Shown here one piece after another: positions 34,119 through 46,576 of a stretch of DNA of 64,000 nt. The translations under genes were made by a program, and so were the position numbers. The DNA comes from Nemertoderma westbladi (lineage: Eukaryota > Xenacoelomorpha > Nemertodermatida > Nemertodermatidae), in NCBI GenBank assembly GCA_032718475.1, contig JAUCBJ010007490.1:16798-80797 (forward strand), written 5' to 3'. How positions within the stretch are numbered: the stretch's first letter is position 1; each line of letters opens with the position of its first letter. The notes under the pieces were generated by a model. The model made no database searches and was not told the DNA's origin. It was given only the letters and a program-made list of their open reading frames with translations.

Positions 34119-37100
34119 GTAGTACAGGTGGTGGTACAGGAGGTGGTACAGGAGGTGGAGTGGTGTGAGTGGGAGGAGGTGGTACAGGCGGTGGTGTGGT
34201 GTTGGTGGGAGGAGGTGGTACAGGCGGTGGTACAGGAGGTGGGGTGGTGTTGGTGGGAGGAGGTGGTACAGGGAGTGGGGTGGTGTTGGTGGGAGGAGGT
34301 GGTACAGGAGGTGGGGTGGTGTTGGTGGGAGGAGGTGGTACAGGAGGTGGGGTGGTGTTGGTGGGATGAGGTGGTACAGGAGGTGGGGCGGTGTTGGTGC
34401 GAGGAGGTGGTACAGGAGGTGGGGTGGTGTTGGTGGAAGGAGGTGGTACAGGAGGTGGGGTGGTGTTGGTGGGAGGAGGTGGTACAGGAGGTGGGGTGGT
34501 GTTGGTGGGAGGAGGTGGTACAGGAGGTGGGGTGGTGTTGGTGGGAGGAGGTGGTACAGGAGGTGGGGTGGTGTTGGTGGGAGGAGGTGGTACAGGAGGT
34601 GGGGTGGTGTTGGTGGGATGAGGTGGTACAGGAGGTGGGGCGGTGTTGGTGGGAGGAGGTGGTACAGGAGGTGGGGTGGTGTTGGTGGGAGGAGGTGGTA
34701 CAGGAGGTGGGGTGGTGTTGGTGGGAGGAGGTGGTACAGAAGGTGGGGTGGTGTTGGTGGGAGGAGGTGGTACAGGAGGTGGGGTGGTGTTGGTGGGATG
34801 AGGTGGTTCAGGATGTGGGGTGGTGTTGGTGGGAGGAGGTGGTACAGGAGGTGGTACAGGAGGTGGGGTGGTGTTGGTGGGAGGAGATGGTACAGGAGGT
34901 GGGGTGGTGTTGGTGGGAGGAGGTGGTACAGGAGGTGGGGTGGTGTTGGTGGGAGGAGGTGGTACAGAAGGTGGGGTGGTGTTGGTGGGATGAGGTGGTT
35001 CAGGATGTGGGGTGGTGTTGGTGGGAGGAGGTGATACAGGAGGTGGTACAGGAGGTGGTACAGGAGGTGGGGTGGTGTTGGTGGGAGGAGTTGGTACAGG
35101 AGGTGGTACAGGAGGTGGGGTGGTGTTGGTGGGATGAGGTGGTTCAGGATGTGGGGTGGTGTTGGTGGGAGGAGGTGGTACAGGAGGTGGGGTGGTGTTG
35201 GTGTGAGGAGGTGGTACAGGAGGTGGGGTGGTGTTGGTGGGAGGAGGTGGTACAGGAAGTGGGGTGGTGTTGGTGGGAGGAGGTGGTACAGGAGGTGGGG
35301 TGGTGTTGGTGGGAGGAGGTTGTACAGGAGGTGGGGTGGTGTGGGTGGGAGGAGGTGCTACAGGAGGTGGGGTGGTGTTGGTGGGAGGAGGTGGTACAGG
35401 GGGTGGGGTGGTGTTGATGGGAGGAGGTGGTACAGGAGGTGGTACAGGAGGTGGGGTGGTGTTGGTGGGAGGAGGTGGTACAGGAGGAGGGGTGGCATTG
35501 GTGGGAGGAGGTGGTACAGGAGGTGGGGTGGTGTTGGTGGGAAGAGGTGGTACAGGGGGTGGAGTGGTGTTGGTGGGAGGAGGTGGTACAGGAGGTGGGG
35601 TGGTGTTGGTGGGAGGAGGTGGTACAGGAGGTGGAGTGGTGTGGGTGGGAGGAGGTGGTACAGGAGGTGGGGTGGTGTTGGTGGGAGGAGGTGGTACAGG
35701 AGGTGGGGTGGTGTTGGTGGGAGGAGGTGGTACAGGAGGTGGGGTGGTGTTGGTGGGTGGAGGTGGTACAGGAGGTGGGGTGGTGTTGGTGGGAGGAGGT
35801 GGTACAGGAGGTGGGGTGGTGTTGGTGGGAGGAGGTGGTACAGGAGGTGGGGTGGTGTTGGTGGGAGGAGGTGGTACAGAAGGTGGGGTGGTGTTGGTGG
35901 GAGGAGGTGGTACAGGAAGTGGGGTGGTGTTGGTGGGAGGAGGTGGTACAGGAGGTGGGGCGGTGTTGGTGCGAGGAGGTGGTACAGGAGGTGGGGTGGT
36001 GTTGGTGGGAGGAGGTGGTACAGGCGGTGGTGTGGTGTTGGTGGGAGGAGGTGGTACAGGCGGTGGTACAGGAGGTGGGGTGGTGTTGGTGGGAGGATGT
36101 GGTACAGGGAGTGGGGTGGTGTTGGTGGGAGGAGGTGGTACAGGAGGTGGGGTGGTGTTGGTGGGAGGAGGTGGTACAGGAGGTGGGGTGGTGTTGGTGG
36201 GAGGAGGTGGTACAGGAGGTGGGGCGGTGTTGGTGCGAGGATGTGGTACAGGAGGTGGGGTGGTGTTGGTGGGAGGAGGTGGTACAGGAGGTGGGGCGGT
36301 GTTGGTGGGAGGAGGTGGTACAGGAGGTGGGGTGGTGTTGGTGGGAGGAGGTGGTACAGGAGGTGGGGTGGTGTTGGTGGGAGGAGGTGGTACAGGAGGT
36401 GGGGTGGTGTTGGTGGGAGGAGGTGGTACAGGAGGTGGGGTGGTGTTGGTGGGAGGAGGTGGTACAGGAGGTGGGGTGGTGTTGGTGGGAGGAGGTGGTA
36501 CAGGAGGTGGGGTGGTGTTGGTGGGAGGAGGTGGTACAGGCGGTGGTGTGGTGTTGGTGGGAGGAGGTGGTACAGGAGGTGGGGTGGTGTTGGTGGGAGG
36601 AGGTGGTACAGGAGGTGGTACAGGAGGTGGGGTGGTGTTGGTGGGAGGAGGTGGTACAGGAGGTGGGGCGGTGTTGGTGCGAGGATGTGGTACAGGAGGT
36701 GGGGTGGTGTTGGTGGGAGGAGGTGGTACAGGAGGTGGGGCGGTGTTGGTGGGTGGAGGTGGTACAGGAGGTGGGGTGGTGTTGGTGGGAGGAGGTGGTA
36801 CAGGAGGTGGGGTGGTGTTGGTGGGAGGAGGTGGTACAGGAGGTGGGGTGGTGTTGGTGGGAGGAGGTGGTACAGAAGGTGGGGTGGTGTTGGTGGGAGG
36901 AGGTGGTACAGGAGGTGGGGTGGTGTTGGTGGGAGGAGGTGGTACAGGAGGTGGGGCGGTGTTTTTGCGAGGAGGTGGTACAGGAGGTGGGGTGGTGTTG
37001 GTGGGAGGAGGTGGTACAGGCGGTGGTGTGGTGTTGGTGGGAGGAGGTGGTACTGGTGGTGGTACAGGAGGTGGGGTGGTGTTGGTGGGAGGAGGTGGTA

Positions 37101-37553
37101 CAGGGAGTGGGGTGGTGTTGGTGGGAGGAGGTGGTACAGGAGGTGGGGTGGTGTTGGTGGGAGGAGGTGGTACAGGAGGTGGGGTGGTGTTGGTGGGAGG
37201 AGGTGGTACAGGAGGTGGGGCGGTGTTGGTGCGAGGATGTGGTACAGGAGGTGGGGTGGTGTTGGTGGGAGGAGGTGGTACAGGAGGTGGGGCGGTGTTG
37301 GTGGGAGGAGGTGGTACAGGAGGTGGGGTGGTGTTGGTGGGAGGAGGTGGTACAGGAGGTGGGGTGGTGTTGGTGGGAGGAGGTGGTACAGGAGGTGGGG
37401 TGGTGTTGGTGGGAGGAGGTGGTACAGGAGGTGGGGTGGTGTTGGTGGGAGGAGGTGGTACAGGAGGTGGGGTGGTGTTGGTGGGAGGAGGTGGTACAGG
37501 CGGTGGTGTGGTGTTGGTGGGAGGAGGTGGTACAGGCGATGGTGTGGTGTTGC
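34119..37553. repeat. G-rich 36-bp minisatellite, about 95 units
   Basis: Tandem copies of GGTGGTACAGGAGGTGGGGT plus GGTGTTGGTGGGAGGA, with frequent 12-bp internal gains (GGAGGTGGTACA) and single-base variants (GTTGGTGCGAGG, GGTACAGAAGG, GGATGAGGTGG). Unit and insert lengths are multiples of three and the unit has no stop in most frames. Very long frames therefore exist on both strands at once, including over 1100 codons of proline-rich sequence. These are an effect of the repeat, not evidence of a gene. It fills most of intron 1; the G-rich strand is the template strand for the kinesin. Confidence 0.97.
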
Positions 37554-37682
37554 ATACCAAAATAGGTTACTTTGTTTTGTGTAAGGATTTGGAATTTTTC
37601 AGATTTATAGAATACAATAAATCCACATTAAGGAGACTTTAATTTAATTAACTACTCGTTCGTACTATTAGTATTAACTTAC

Positions 37683-37796
37683 CGAACAAGAACCCCGTGT
37701 CGTATCGGTAAATATAACTGTTTTACAATCCAGGTCGACTTCTCGCCGGTTCATTGGCCGACAACGAACAATTACTTTAACAGCTTCGGTAGCCAT
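37683..37796 (-). CDS. KIF17: KIF17-like exon 1 (start codon, motor beta1)
   Basis: Thirty-eight codons, starting MATEAVKVIVRCRPMN and ending RGSCS before a GTAAGT donor (phase 0). This is the first beta strand of the kinesin motor, and the RCRP motif contacts the adenine of ATP. The start is the only ATG in frame and fits the family's N-terminus exactly. The preceding region (37797 onward) would hold the 5' UTR and promoter; no core promoter element was recognised there. Confidence 0.9.
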
Positions 37797-39030
37797 AGTT
37801 ACTACGTGGCGTCATAAAGTTATTATGACATCTTGGGTCTAAATCAATATTATTTGTCAAGTATATAATATCTATAATGTATTACCTAACCAACTAATTA
37901 ACTGTATTACCAACCATATACATATAACCATCATTAATTAATATTAATTAGGCAGGTAATTGTTTCCGAAATTAAAATGAAATATTTTTAACTTTAATTA
38001 ATTCTTTAATTTATTCCATTATCGTAATCACTAGTTGATTACAAATCCTCAAAATGTTATTAAACCAAAAGTTGAATTAAAATAAGCCTAAATATTCATA
38101 TAAGTTATATAGGAAATCATCTGATTTAATATGATCCAATCTAGTGCTGTTCAACTAATATTGTAGTGACAAATTAAATAAACCCAATTAAATAAATATA
38201 AGTGACAAGTTAACTAATTATTTCAATTATTTTTGGGGTGTTTAGTTAAATAATAGTTGAAAATTCAAATAAAACTGGGGGTGTTAAATATATACATTTT
38301 TATAGGCATAGTTCTAAATATATAGGCATTTTTCGGAAGTGGGTGCAAAATTTGGTGCTAGCACCAAATTTTGAAACCATCAAATATATCAATTGATTGT
38401 GTGGCCTTGCTTCTTGCGTTATACGGGGTGTGAGGGTTCTGAATTAAAAGGAAAAAGTAAAATTTCATAAGCGTTCTCACACTTGTACTTTTCGGCGTTG
38501 GGTGAAAATTGTTGTGCCAGAACCAAATTTTTGAAAATATGCAAGTTGATCACTATATAGTATCATCTTGTTTCTTGCGTTATACGGGTTTTTGAGAGTC
38601 CTGAATCCAATGGAATCAATAAAAACAGCACTGGACCTCTCAAACTTTTACTTTTTGGTAATGGAATTATAATATATTATATATTATAATAATATAATAT
38701 AATACTACCTACCATCTTAATAGACTAAATAGAGTAATACTAGAGTAGATAAAAATAAAGTAATACTACCATGTTTCGTTAACATCGCTGATTAAAGATG
38801 TGGCGGACTGTCAATATTTTGATTAATACTTATCTGATACATTATTTTGGTTTCCCATCGACAGTAACCATGTTGTATTTCCTTACTGTGTCAGTCAGTG
38901 TCAGTCTGTGTTGTATATCGCTTACTGTGCTCCGTTATGTCTGTTTATTTTGTATTGCTCTGTCCCTTTTACTTCCGACATTTACTCAATTCTTATGATA
39001 AATAAATGCCAGTGCAGCTGGTTTGCGCTC
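37797..39030. other. Upstream flank of the kinesin gene
   Basis: Should contain the 5' UTR and promoter of the kinesin. No TATA box or CpG-rich stretch was recognised. It contains the tandem repeat at 38331-38640. Confidence 0.5.
38331..38640. repeat. Degenerate ~161-bp tandem direct repeat
   Basis: Two copies offset by about 161 bp, sharing TTGCGTTATACGGG (38413 and 38574) and related blocks (TTTCGG.GTGGGTG, CCAAATTTTTGAAA, TCCTGAAT). There is no coding potential. Confidence 0.65.
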
Positions 39031-39697
39031 TTGTGCGCGAGTATATATGTATATATAATGTTAATGGAAACTTGACGACAATTGATAATAATCCTTTAAG
39101 GAACGTTGATGACTTCCAGTATCTTGGATCATGGATAGAGATAAAAATGAGCAGCAAAAAGTACATAGAAGTTAAGAAAGCAAAGGCATAGGCAGCTCTA
39201 TCAAAAATGGATACCATCTGGAAATCAGATCTCTCTAGGCACCTGAAGACCAAGTTCTTGCGAGCCACTGTGGTATGTGTACTTTTATACGGGGGTGAGA
39301 CCTGGACACTGACGAAATTACTTGAATACCGAATGGATGGTTACTACTACACAAGACTACTAAGGGCAGCCCTAAATATCAGCTGGAGACAACACATGAA
39401 AAACGCCGAGCTTTATGGTACAATACCACCACTCTGTGTCAACCACCCTCCATGAACGCAAATTAAGATTCAGTGGGCACAGAAGTAAGCAAGATGTCAT
39501 ACCATATCTTATTTTCTGGCAACAAGGAAAGAGTAGCCGAGGACGACCGTCTATGACATACCATATCCATACCATATCATATCCGAACTTGAAAGGGATT
39601 CTTTACTTGGGAGAAACGAAATTGCTTCAACTATGGAGAATCGGGAATCCTGGAAGGATCTAATTTCCGCAGTCCGAGCTCGCTCGACCTAGTAGTA
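39031..39697 (+). mobile_element. Fragment of a second non-LTR retrotransposon family
   Basis: Broken frames give DDFQYLGSWIE, LLYGGETWTL, RLLRAALNISW and, near the end, LLGRNEIASTMENRESWKDL followed by TAG stops. This is the C-terminal, post-polymerase part of a non-LTR RT ORF. It shares family motifs (YLGSWI, LLYG) with the copies at 40181 and 44450 but is clearly a different lineage. It carries several stops and a frameshift around 39454. Confidence 0.75.
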
Positions 39698-40167
39698 CTG
39701 GAGTAGTATGCTATATCTGTATTTTTTTTTCAAGTATAACATGGAATACTATAACATTAAATTTTAACATATTTAAATATAATGCTAGTTATTTAACAAT
39801 GAAATAAACTTTTCCCTAAAATAAATATACTTGCGCTTTGTTGAAAAATAACTTACTTATGAATAAATTTCACACATTTAGCGGATTTATAATAAACAGA
39901 TTAAGATGACGCATTTACCGTAATTGCTATTCAATTTATTTCCATTGCAAGCGGAATAAAGAGCACCTGCTCAATCATAGAAGCAGTTCCGATCGATATA
40001 GTTTTAATAATAACTCTATCCTAACTGTATACTGGTGTGATGGAAAATCTCTTATTAAAGAGGCAGCCAACTGAAATAAATTGAATTGGGGAAAATTGAA
40101 AAAAGATTTGAGAAGAGTATTGGTTTAAAATACATATGGAGCTGTTAGTTGTAATGTAATGTAAACT
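39698..40167. other. Intergenic, nothing recognised
   Basis: AT-rich sequence between two retrotransposon fragments. Confidence 0.6.
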
Positions 40168-40180
40168 GGGGAGGGGGACT

Positions 40181-42807
40181 AGTGTTGCCCTTGTAGAGGA
40201 GGTGGAAAATTTCTACCACAATCTACAAGCAGCTACTGATGGAGTGGATCAGCATGCATTCTTAACATTCCTGTGAGACTTTAATGCAAGTCTGCATCAA
40301 TCACCTACATCGCCCTGGGTCTATAGCAACAGTGTTAACCGAAATTCTGTCCATCTTCAGGATTTTATCTTTGGAAATGGATTGTTTTCGGCTGGAATCC
40401 AGTTCAATGGTCTACGGTCACTTCAATGGTCCCTGTTCAAAAGCTATGGACTCATAGTGGACCCAGTGGTCACAAGTCCCAGATAGACCATATTCTGTTT
40501 CGTAGGAAATACAGGAGCTCTATACAAGACTGTAATGCATTTACACTTCGACCCTTCTCCAGTGATCACCGCCTTATTGTGGCCAAGGTAAGACTTAGTC
40601 TGCGTGCTAGCAGAACAACGAAATCTGCCTTGCCGCGGCATGACTGGTCCTCTCTGTTGCAACAGCCAAGTGTGAGATCCAGCTTCACACTACAGCTGAG
40701 CAACAGGTATGAGGCTCTTGCCTCTGAGGCGGCAGTTCACTGTGAGGGCTATACTGCCTTTACAGAAGCAGTTAAGTTAGCAGCTGCAGAAACAGTTCCT
40801 GTATACCCTCACAGGAAAAGGGCCCCCTGGACTGACAACAAAATTCAGAAGTGCCGAAATGACCTTCATAAGGCGCAGAAAGAGTCCCGACTCAAACAGA
40901 CTACAGCGGCCAAGAATGCAGTTAAGGCTGCATCTAGGTCCCTGAACAGGCAGTACTCTGCTAATCTACAGGAGCTAATAAACCAACAGGTTGATGCCAT
41001 CAATGATGCTGACGACAGCAGGCAATCATCCCAGGCATGGAAATCGATCAATCTGCTTACTGGGCGGAAAAGCCAACCAACCACCAAGGTTAAGGCTCAA
41101 TGGTTGGAAAGCCCACTTTGAAAAGCTCCTCAATAATGACAGGGTATTGCCTGATAACTTTATAGAAGTAAACGTGTCTGAGTCTGTACTCCCAGAAATT
41201 CCCATTGGCGATATCTCCTTTGCAGAAGTGAAGGCTGCTGCGAAGAGCATTAAGACCAATCGTGCCAGTGGAGTAGATGGTGTTCCCCCTGAGGTCTTTA
41301 AAATACCTGAGTGTTTAAAGCTCATCTATCCCATCATAGTAGACATGTACCGAACAACAAGTGTCCCACAAGAAATGAAAACAAATAAGTTGGTGCCAGT
41401 TCCCAAGAAGGGCAACCTAACACTCTATGGTTCTTTTCGGGGAATCTCATTGATCTCGATTGCTGCAAAGCTATACAATAGGATTCTATTAAATCGCATC
41501 AGGTATCCCATTGAGAGACTGCTCCGTGGAAATCAGAATGGGTTCCGTAAAGGTCGTGGGACCATGGAGCCCATTTTGGCACTTAGAAGGCAATTCGTGC
41601 ATAATTGAAGAGTTATCAAAAAAGAAAGACAGGCATCTGGCTGTTATCTTTGTTGACTTCTTCAAGGCCTTTGATTCAGTCTCTCGCTCACGTATGTTTA
41701 GCATACTTTCATTATATGGGATTCCTGATGAAATTATTGCAGCAATCAGATCAGTATACGATGGTTCGACAACATTTGTGTCTACTGTTGACGGTGACAC
41801 AGAACCATTTGAAGTGTTATGGGGCGTCCTCCAAGGAGACACACTTGCACCATTCTTGTTCATTATTGTGGTTGACTATGTTCTACAAATGTCCTTAGAT
41901 CATTATAATGATGATGGGGTGATGATAACTCCACCTACTGGCTCCAGAAGTCGAGGAAATCCTGCCAAGTACCTAACTGATCTAGAATTTGCTGATGACT
42001 TAGGAGTACTCTCAGAATCATTAGAGGGAGCCCAACGGCTCATCAGCTCATTAGAACATGCTGCTTCTAGTGTTGGTCTTTTTATTAACTCCAGAAAGAG
42101 CAAAATTCTGACAGTTAACTTTGAAAGTCCTCAGCAAGTCTCTGATCGGATGAGCATAAGCTCAAAGGATGGTATGCTTGAGCATGTGGACGACTTCTGT
42201 TACCTGAGATCATGGATCCGGAAGTCAGGTGAGGACCTTCGAATACGTAAGGGAAAGACATGGGCAGCCTTGAATAAGCTTTCCAGGATTTGGAAGTCAC
42301 CGAGAATTAATCGAAAACTTAAGGTCCGATTATTTAGAGCAGCAGTAGTTCCAGTACTCCTCTACGGGAGTCCATGCTGGGCTCTAACTGCTGAGGACTC
42401 CAAATCTCTGGATGGCACATTCACAAGAATGCTACGCCGGGTTCATTGTGTCAAGTACAATGCACACATCTCCAACCAGACACTATATAACATTGGAGGT
42501 GTCTCATTGGTTCCCCCAAGCTTGACACTAGAACAAAATCGCCTCCGCTTTGCAGGACATTGCTTTCGCCGTGAGGACCAGCCAGTGCATAATCTTGTAC
42601 TTTGGCAGCCTCATGGAGTAGTGGTGGACAGACCATGACTTTCTTGAGACGCATCTTAAAGGACACTGGCCTTAAAGATGCGGATGATCTAGCAAATGTC
42701 ATGGGTGATAGGGAGTTGTGGCGGTGCAATTTTGTTGACAAGCCGGCACAGCATTCTTAAAAATGCATCTGCAATGCAGCATGCCGATCCTAGTAGTAGT
42801 AGTAGTA
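40181..42807 (+). mobile_element. 5'-truncated non-LTR retrotransposon, copy A (longest)
   Basis: It carries the end of an APE-type endonuclease (DFNA preceded by a stop, QIDHILF, SDHRLIVAKVRL), RT (SGVDGVPPEVF, GSFRGISLISI, NGFRKGRG, IFVDFFKAFDSV, FADDLGVLSES) and the C-terminal domain (YLRSWIRKSGEDL, LLYGSPCWAL). It ends in (TAG)n. Likely flanking duplication: GGGGAGGGGGACT at 40168-40180 and the same with a longer G run at 42808-42823. The frame is broken by a TGA before DFNA, a 20-base deletion near 41098 (relative to copy B) and an 11-base insertion near 41590. Clade (RTE-, L2- or CR1-like) is not certain. Confidence 0.9.
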
Positions 42808-42823
42808 GGGGAGGGGGGGGACT

Positions 42824-44189
42824 GTTAAATGATCAATTTAAGGAAAGGAGCAGGTTTCATAAGCAAAAATATGTCAATAATCTACACAACGTATGTTATG
42901 TCAAAGTACAATATATACTGTAAATTCAATCACTATCTACATTTTCCCACCGGCAAGTCAAGTGTTCATCTATAATAATAATAACAGGTATTACAGAGTC
43001 TGAGTCAATGGCTTCTATGTCCTCCTCAATTTATCGATTATACACAATGGTATTGAGTTTATTGTTTTCCTTAAAGTTACCCACTCATCTACAAATGTGT
43101 TAGATCAAATCAAGCTAACATATAACATCGCTGTAAGGCATAGGCACAAGGCATATAACATCGCTGTGACCGTCACAAAAGTCGACACACCCATCTGTCA
43201 CAAAATGTCACGAAAGCTCGACTCCCCCCCCCCCCCCCCCCCCGCCTAGTGCGTGACATACTTTAAGAACGCCCCTCAAAACCAAACCCAAATTCGTTAT
43301 TCGCAAAAGCTTATAAAAATATATACTGGGTGACACAATGTAAATACATATTCTACATACGACTGACTCTACTTGTTCTACTAATGGCCTTCACTAGTGC
43401 AAACTCAATGATGTAAACGTGCCTCTGTAGCGATATATCGGTAATAATTGTCTTTTTTATTTTACTCTACCGGTACTTATTTAAATTAGGCCTTACTTCT
43501 TAAAATTTGTGTTTTTAACAGTCAATATTTTTTTCAATAATTATAATTAAATATTACAGAACGTTTCATAATTAAATATCACAATCTATTTGAGAAAATA
43601 CAGCAACTTTTTACTTTTTGAAATCCGGTATATCGTTATATGAAAAATAGGATGTCTTCACAGAATAATCTGTACCATCGCAAAATATCTATCAACACTA
43701 TGACAGTAAAACTATCCCAGAAATGATATGGTTAATCTTGGACCATAAATTATAGTTTATTTTCAACCATAAGTTGTTGTTCATTATTTATAATTTAGCA
43801 CGACTCAACCGCAGTAAGAACAAGTGAGCGGATTATTTCATATGAGAAAGGAACTAGGTGCTGCGTGCTAGAAACTAGGTGCTGGGTGCTAGGAACTAGG
43901 TGCTGCTCCGAGATGCTCCTAGCAGAGGAGATCGGTGGCCACGGATCGCATCTTGAGATCTAGATTCTTCATTCTTCTGTTGCGTTTGTATCGGTCCCAA
44001 CCTAGGATATTAAATTACATTTTTGTTCATATAAATTAAGAGAGTTTTAAACGATAGCTACCATACAAAAACAATAGATACCACTATATATTATGTGACC
44101 TTACTATGCCAAGTGATTACCATAAAATAGTAATAAATATAAATAATACTATCTAATAAACATAAAAAAATATATAAAAAAATAGCATA
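42824..44189. other. Intergenic, with a poly-C tract and short tandem repeat
   Basis: Contains a run of 20 C (43224-43243) and a roughly 21-bp triplication of GAACTAGGTGCTG..GTGCTAG (43850-43915). No gene was recognised. Confidence 0.6.
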
Positions 44190-44449
44190 TTCAATTTTAT
44201 TGTTAAAATTTACATTAGTTACCGCTCAGGCAATGGGGAGATAAGATTTTCGGTAAATAAGATTTGCATTATTTAACTCGGTAAAATAATAGGGATTATT
44301 GCTCTTCATTCAGTCAACGTTGTGCTGTAATAAATACTATTCTGGTTAGAAATACAAGGCCATGCAGCCGTGCGGGACTGGGGGCCGAATGGGGCAAATA
44401 ATTTTTTTTTTTATTTCATAATTTTTAATAACTAGTATTACTAGTATCA

Positions 44450-46564
44450 GAGGTTCTTGCCTCTGAGGCGGCAGATCACTGCGAGGGCTATACTGCCTTC
44501 CTAGAAGCAGTTAAGTTAGCAGCTGCAGAAACAGTTCCTGTATACCCTCAAAACAGGAAAAGGCCACCCTGGACTGACAACAAAATTCGGAAGTGCCGAA
44601 ATGACCTCTATAAGGCGCAGAAAGAGTCCCGACTCAAACAGACTACACAGCGGCCAAGAATGCAGTTATCCCGACTCAAACAGACTACACAGCGGCCAAG
44701 AATGCAGTTAAGGCTGCATCTAGGTCCCTGAACAGGCAGTACTCTGTTAATCTACAGGAGTTAATAAACCAACAGGTTGATGCCATCAATGATGCTGACG
44801 ACAACAGGCAATCAAACCAGGCATGGAAATCGATCAACTTGCTTACTGGGCGGAAAAGCCAACCAACCACCAAGGTTAAGGCTGAATCACTAGCCGATCG
44901 CCTCAAAGGTTGGAAGGCCCACTTTGAAAAGCTCCTCAATAATGACAGGGTATTTCCTGATAACTTTATAGAAGTAAAAGTGTCTGAGTCTGTACTCCCA
45001 GATATTCCCATTGGCGATATCTCCTTTGCAGAAGTGAAGGCTGCTGCAAAGAGCATTAAGACCAATCGTGCCAGTGGAGTAGATGGTGTTCCCCCTGAGG
45101 TCTTTAAAATACCTGAGTGTTTAAAGCTCATCTATCCCATCATAGTAGACATGTACCGAACAACAAGAGTCCCACAAGAAATGAAAACAAATAAGTTGGT
45201 GCCAGTTCCCAAGAAGGGCAACCTAACACTCTATGGTTCCTTTCGGGGAATCCCATTGATCTCGATAGCTGCAAATCGCATCAGGGATCCCATTGAGAGA
45301 CTGCTCCGTGGGAATCAGAATGGGTTCCGTAAAGGTCGTGGGACCATGGAGCCCATTTTGGCACTTAGAAGGATAATTGAAGAGTTATCAAAAAAGAAAG
45401 ACAGGTATCTGGCTGTTATCTTTGTTGACTTCTTCAAGGCCTTTGATTCAGTCTCTCGCCCACGTATGTTCAGCATACTTTCATTATGTGAAATTTCATT
45501 ATTGTGATTATATTTCATTATATGAAATTATTGCAGCAATCAGATCAGTATACGATGTTTCGACAACATTTGTGTCTACTGTTGACGGTGACACAGAACC
45601 ATTTGAAGTGTTATGGGGCGTCCTCCAGGGAGACATACTTGCACCATTCTTGTTCATAATTGTGGTTGACTATGTTCTACCTATGTCCTTAGATCATCAT
45701 AATGATGATGGGGTGATGATAACTCCACCTACTGGCTCCAGAAGTCGAGGAAATCCTGCCAAGTACCGAACTGATCTAGACTTTGCTGATGACTTAGAGT
45801 ACTCTCAGAATCACTAGAGGGAGCCCAACGGCTCCTCAGCTCATTAGAACAGGCTGCTTCTAGTGTTGGTATTTTTATTAACTCCAGAAAGACCAAAATT
45901 TTGACAGTTAACTTCGATAAACCTCAGCAAGTCTCTGATCGGATGAGCATAAGCTCAAAGGATGGTATGCTTGAGCATGTGGACGACTTCTGTTACCTGG
46001 GATCATGGATCCGGAAGTCAGGTGAGGACCTTCGAATATGTAAGGGAAAGGCATGGGCAGCCTTGAATAGTCTTTCAAGGATTTGGAAGTCTCCGAGAAT
46101 TAATCGGAAACTTAAGGTCCGATTATTTAGAGCTGCAGTAGATCCAGTACTCCTCTATGGGAGTCCATGCTGGCACATTCACAAGAATGCTACGCCGGGT
46201 TCATTGTGTCAAGTACAATACACACATCTCCAACCAGACACTATATAACATTGGAGGTGTCTCATTGGTTCCCCCAAGCTTGACACTAGAACAAAATCGC
46301 CTCCGCTTTGCAGGACATTGTTTTCGCCGTGAGGACCAGCCAGTGCATAATCTTGTACTTTGGCAGCCTCATGGAGTGAATAACCATGGTGGACAGCCCA
46401 TGACTTTCTTGAAACGCATCTTAAAGGACACTGGTCTTGAAGATGCGGATGGTCTAGCAAATTTCCTGGTGGATAGGGAGTTGTGGCGGCGCAATTTTGT
46501 CGACAAGCCGGCACAGCATTCTTAAAAATGCAGCTGCAATGCAGCATGCCGATCCTAGTAGTAG
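44450..46564 (+). mobile_element. 5'-truncated non-LTR retrotransposon, copy B
   Basis: Same family as copy A, beginning inside the linker before RT. TAATAACTAGTA flanks both sides (44426-44437 and 46565-46576), a probable target duplication. Compared with copy A it has a 40-base tandem duplication (about 44630-44709), a 24-base deletion in RT near 45274, a replaced segment at 45487-45530, a frame loss near 45800 and a 35-base deletion near 46173. It has an FADD box and the same 3' end and (TAG)n tail. Confidence 0.9.
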
Positions 46565-46576
46565 TAATAACTAGTA

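Larger units (their letters stand above)
1955..37796 (-). other. KIF17: Kinesin-2 (KIF17/OSM-3-like) gene span, 11 exons recovered
   Basis: The gene runs right to left from the ATG at 37796 and leaves the located exons at 1955; it may continue beyond the left edge. Exon ends were chosen by AG/GT sites plus codon phase, and ten exons join in phase with kinesin homology across the joins. Family knowledge: KIF17/OSM-3 is a homodimeric plus-end motor that carries cargo in cilia and dendrites. GQTGCGKS (P-loop), NADSSRSHS (switch I) and DLAGSE (switch II) are intact, so the motor looks functional. The start EAVKVIVRCRPMN and the GKSFTM form of the P-loop favour KIF17 over KIF3A/B. One short exon (about 8 residues) between 16413 and 15506 was not found. 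Introns 1, 2 and 5 are swollen by a minisatellite, a BEL element and a satellite. Confidence 0.9.

Noticed and set aside
34114-37584. Reading frames of 700-1150 codons, such as a proline-rich minus-strand protein
   Set aside because: They arise because the 36-bp unit is a multiple of three without stops; several frames on both strands are open together and the array lies in a kinesin intron.
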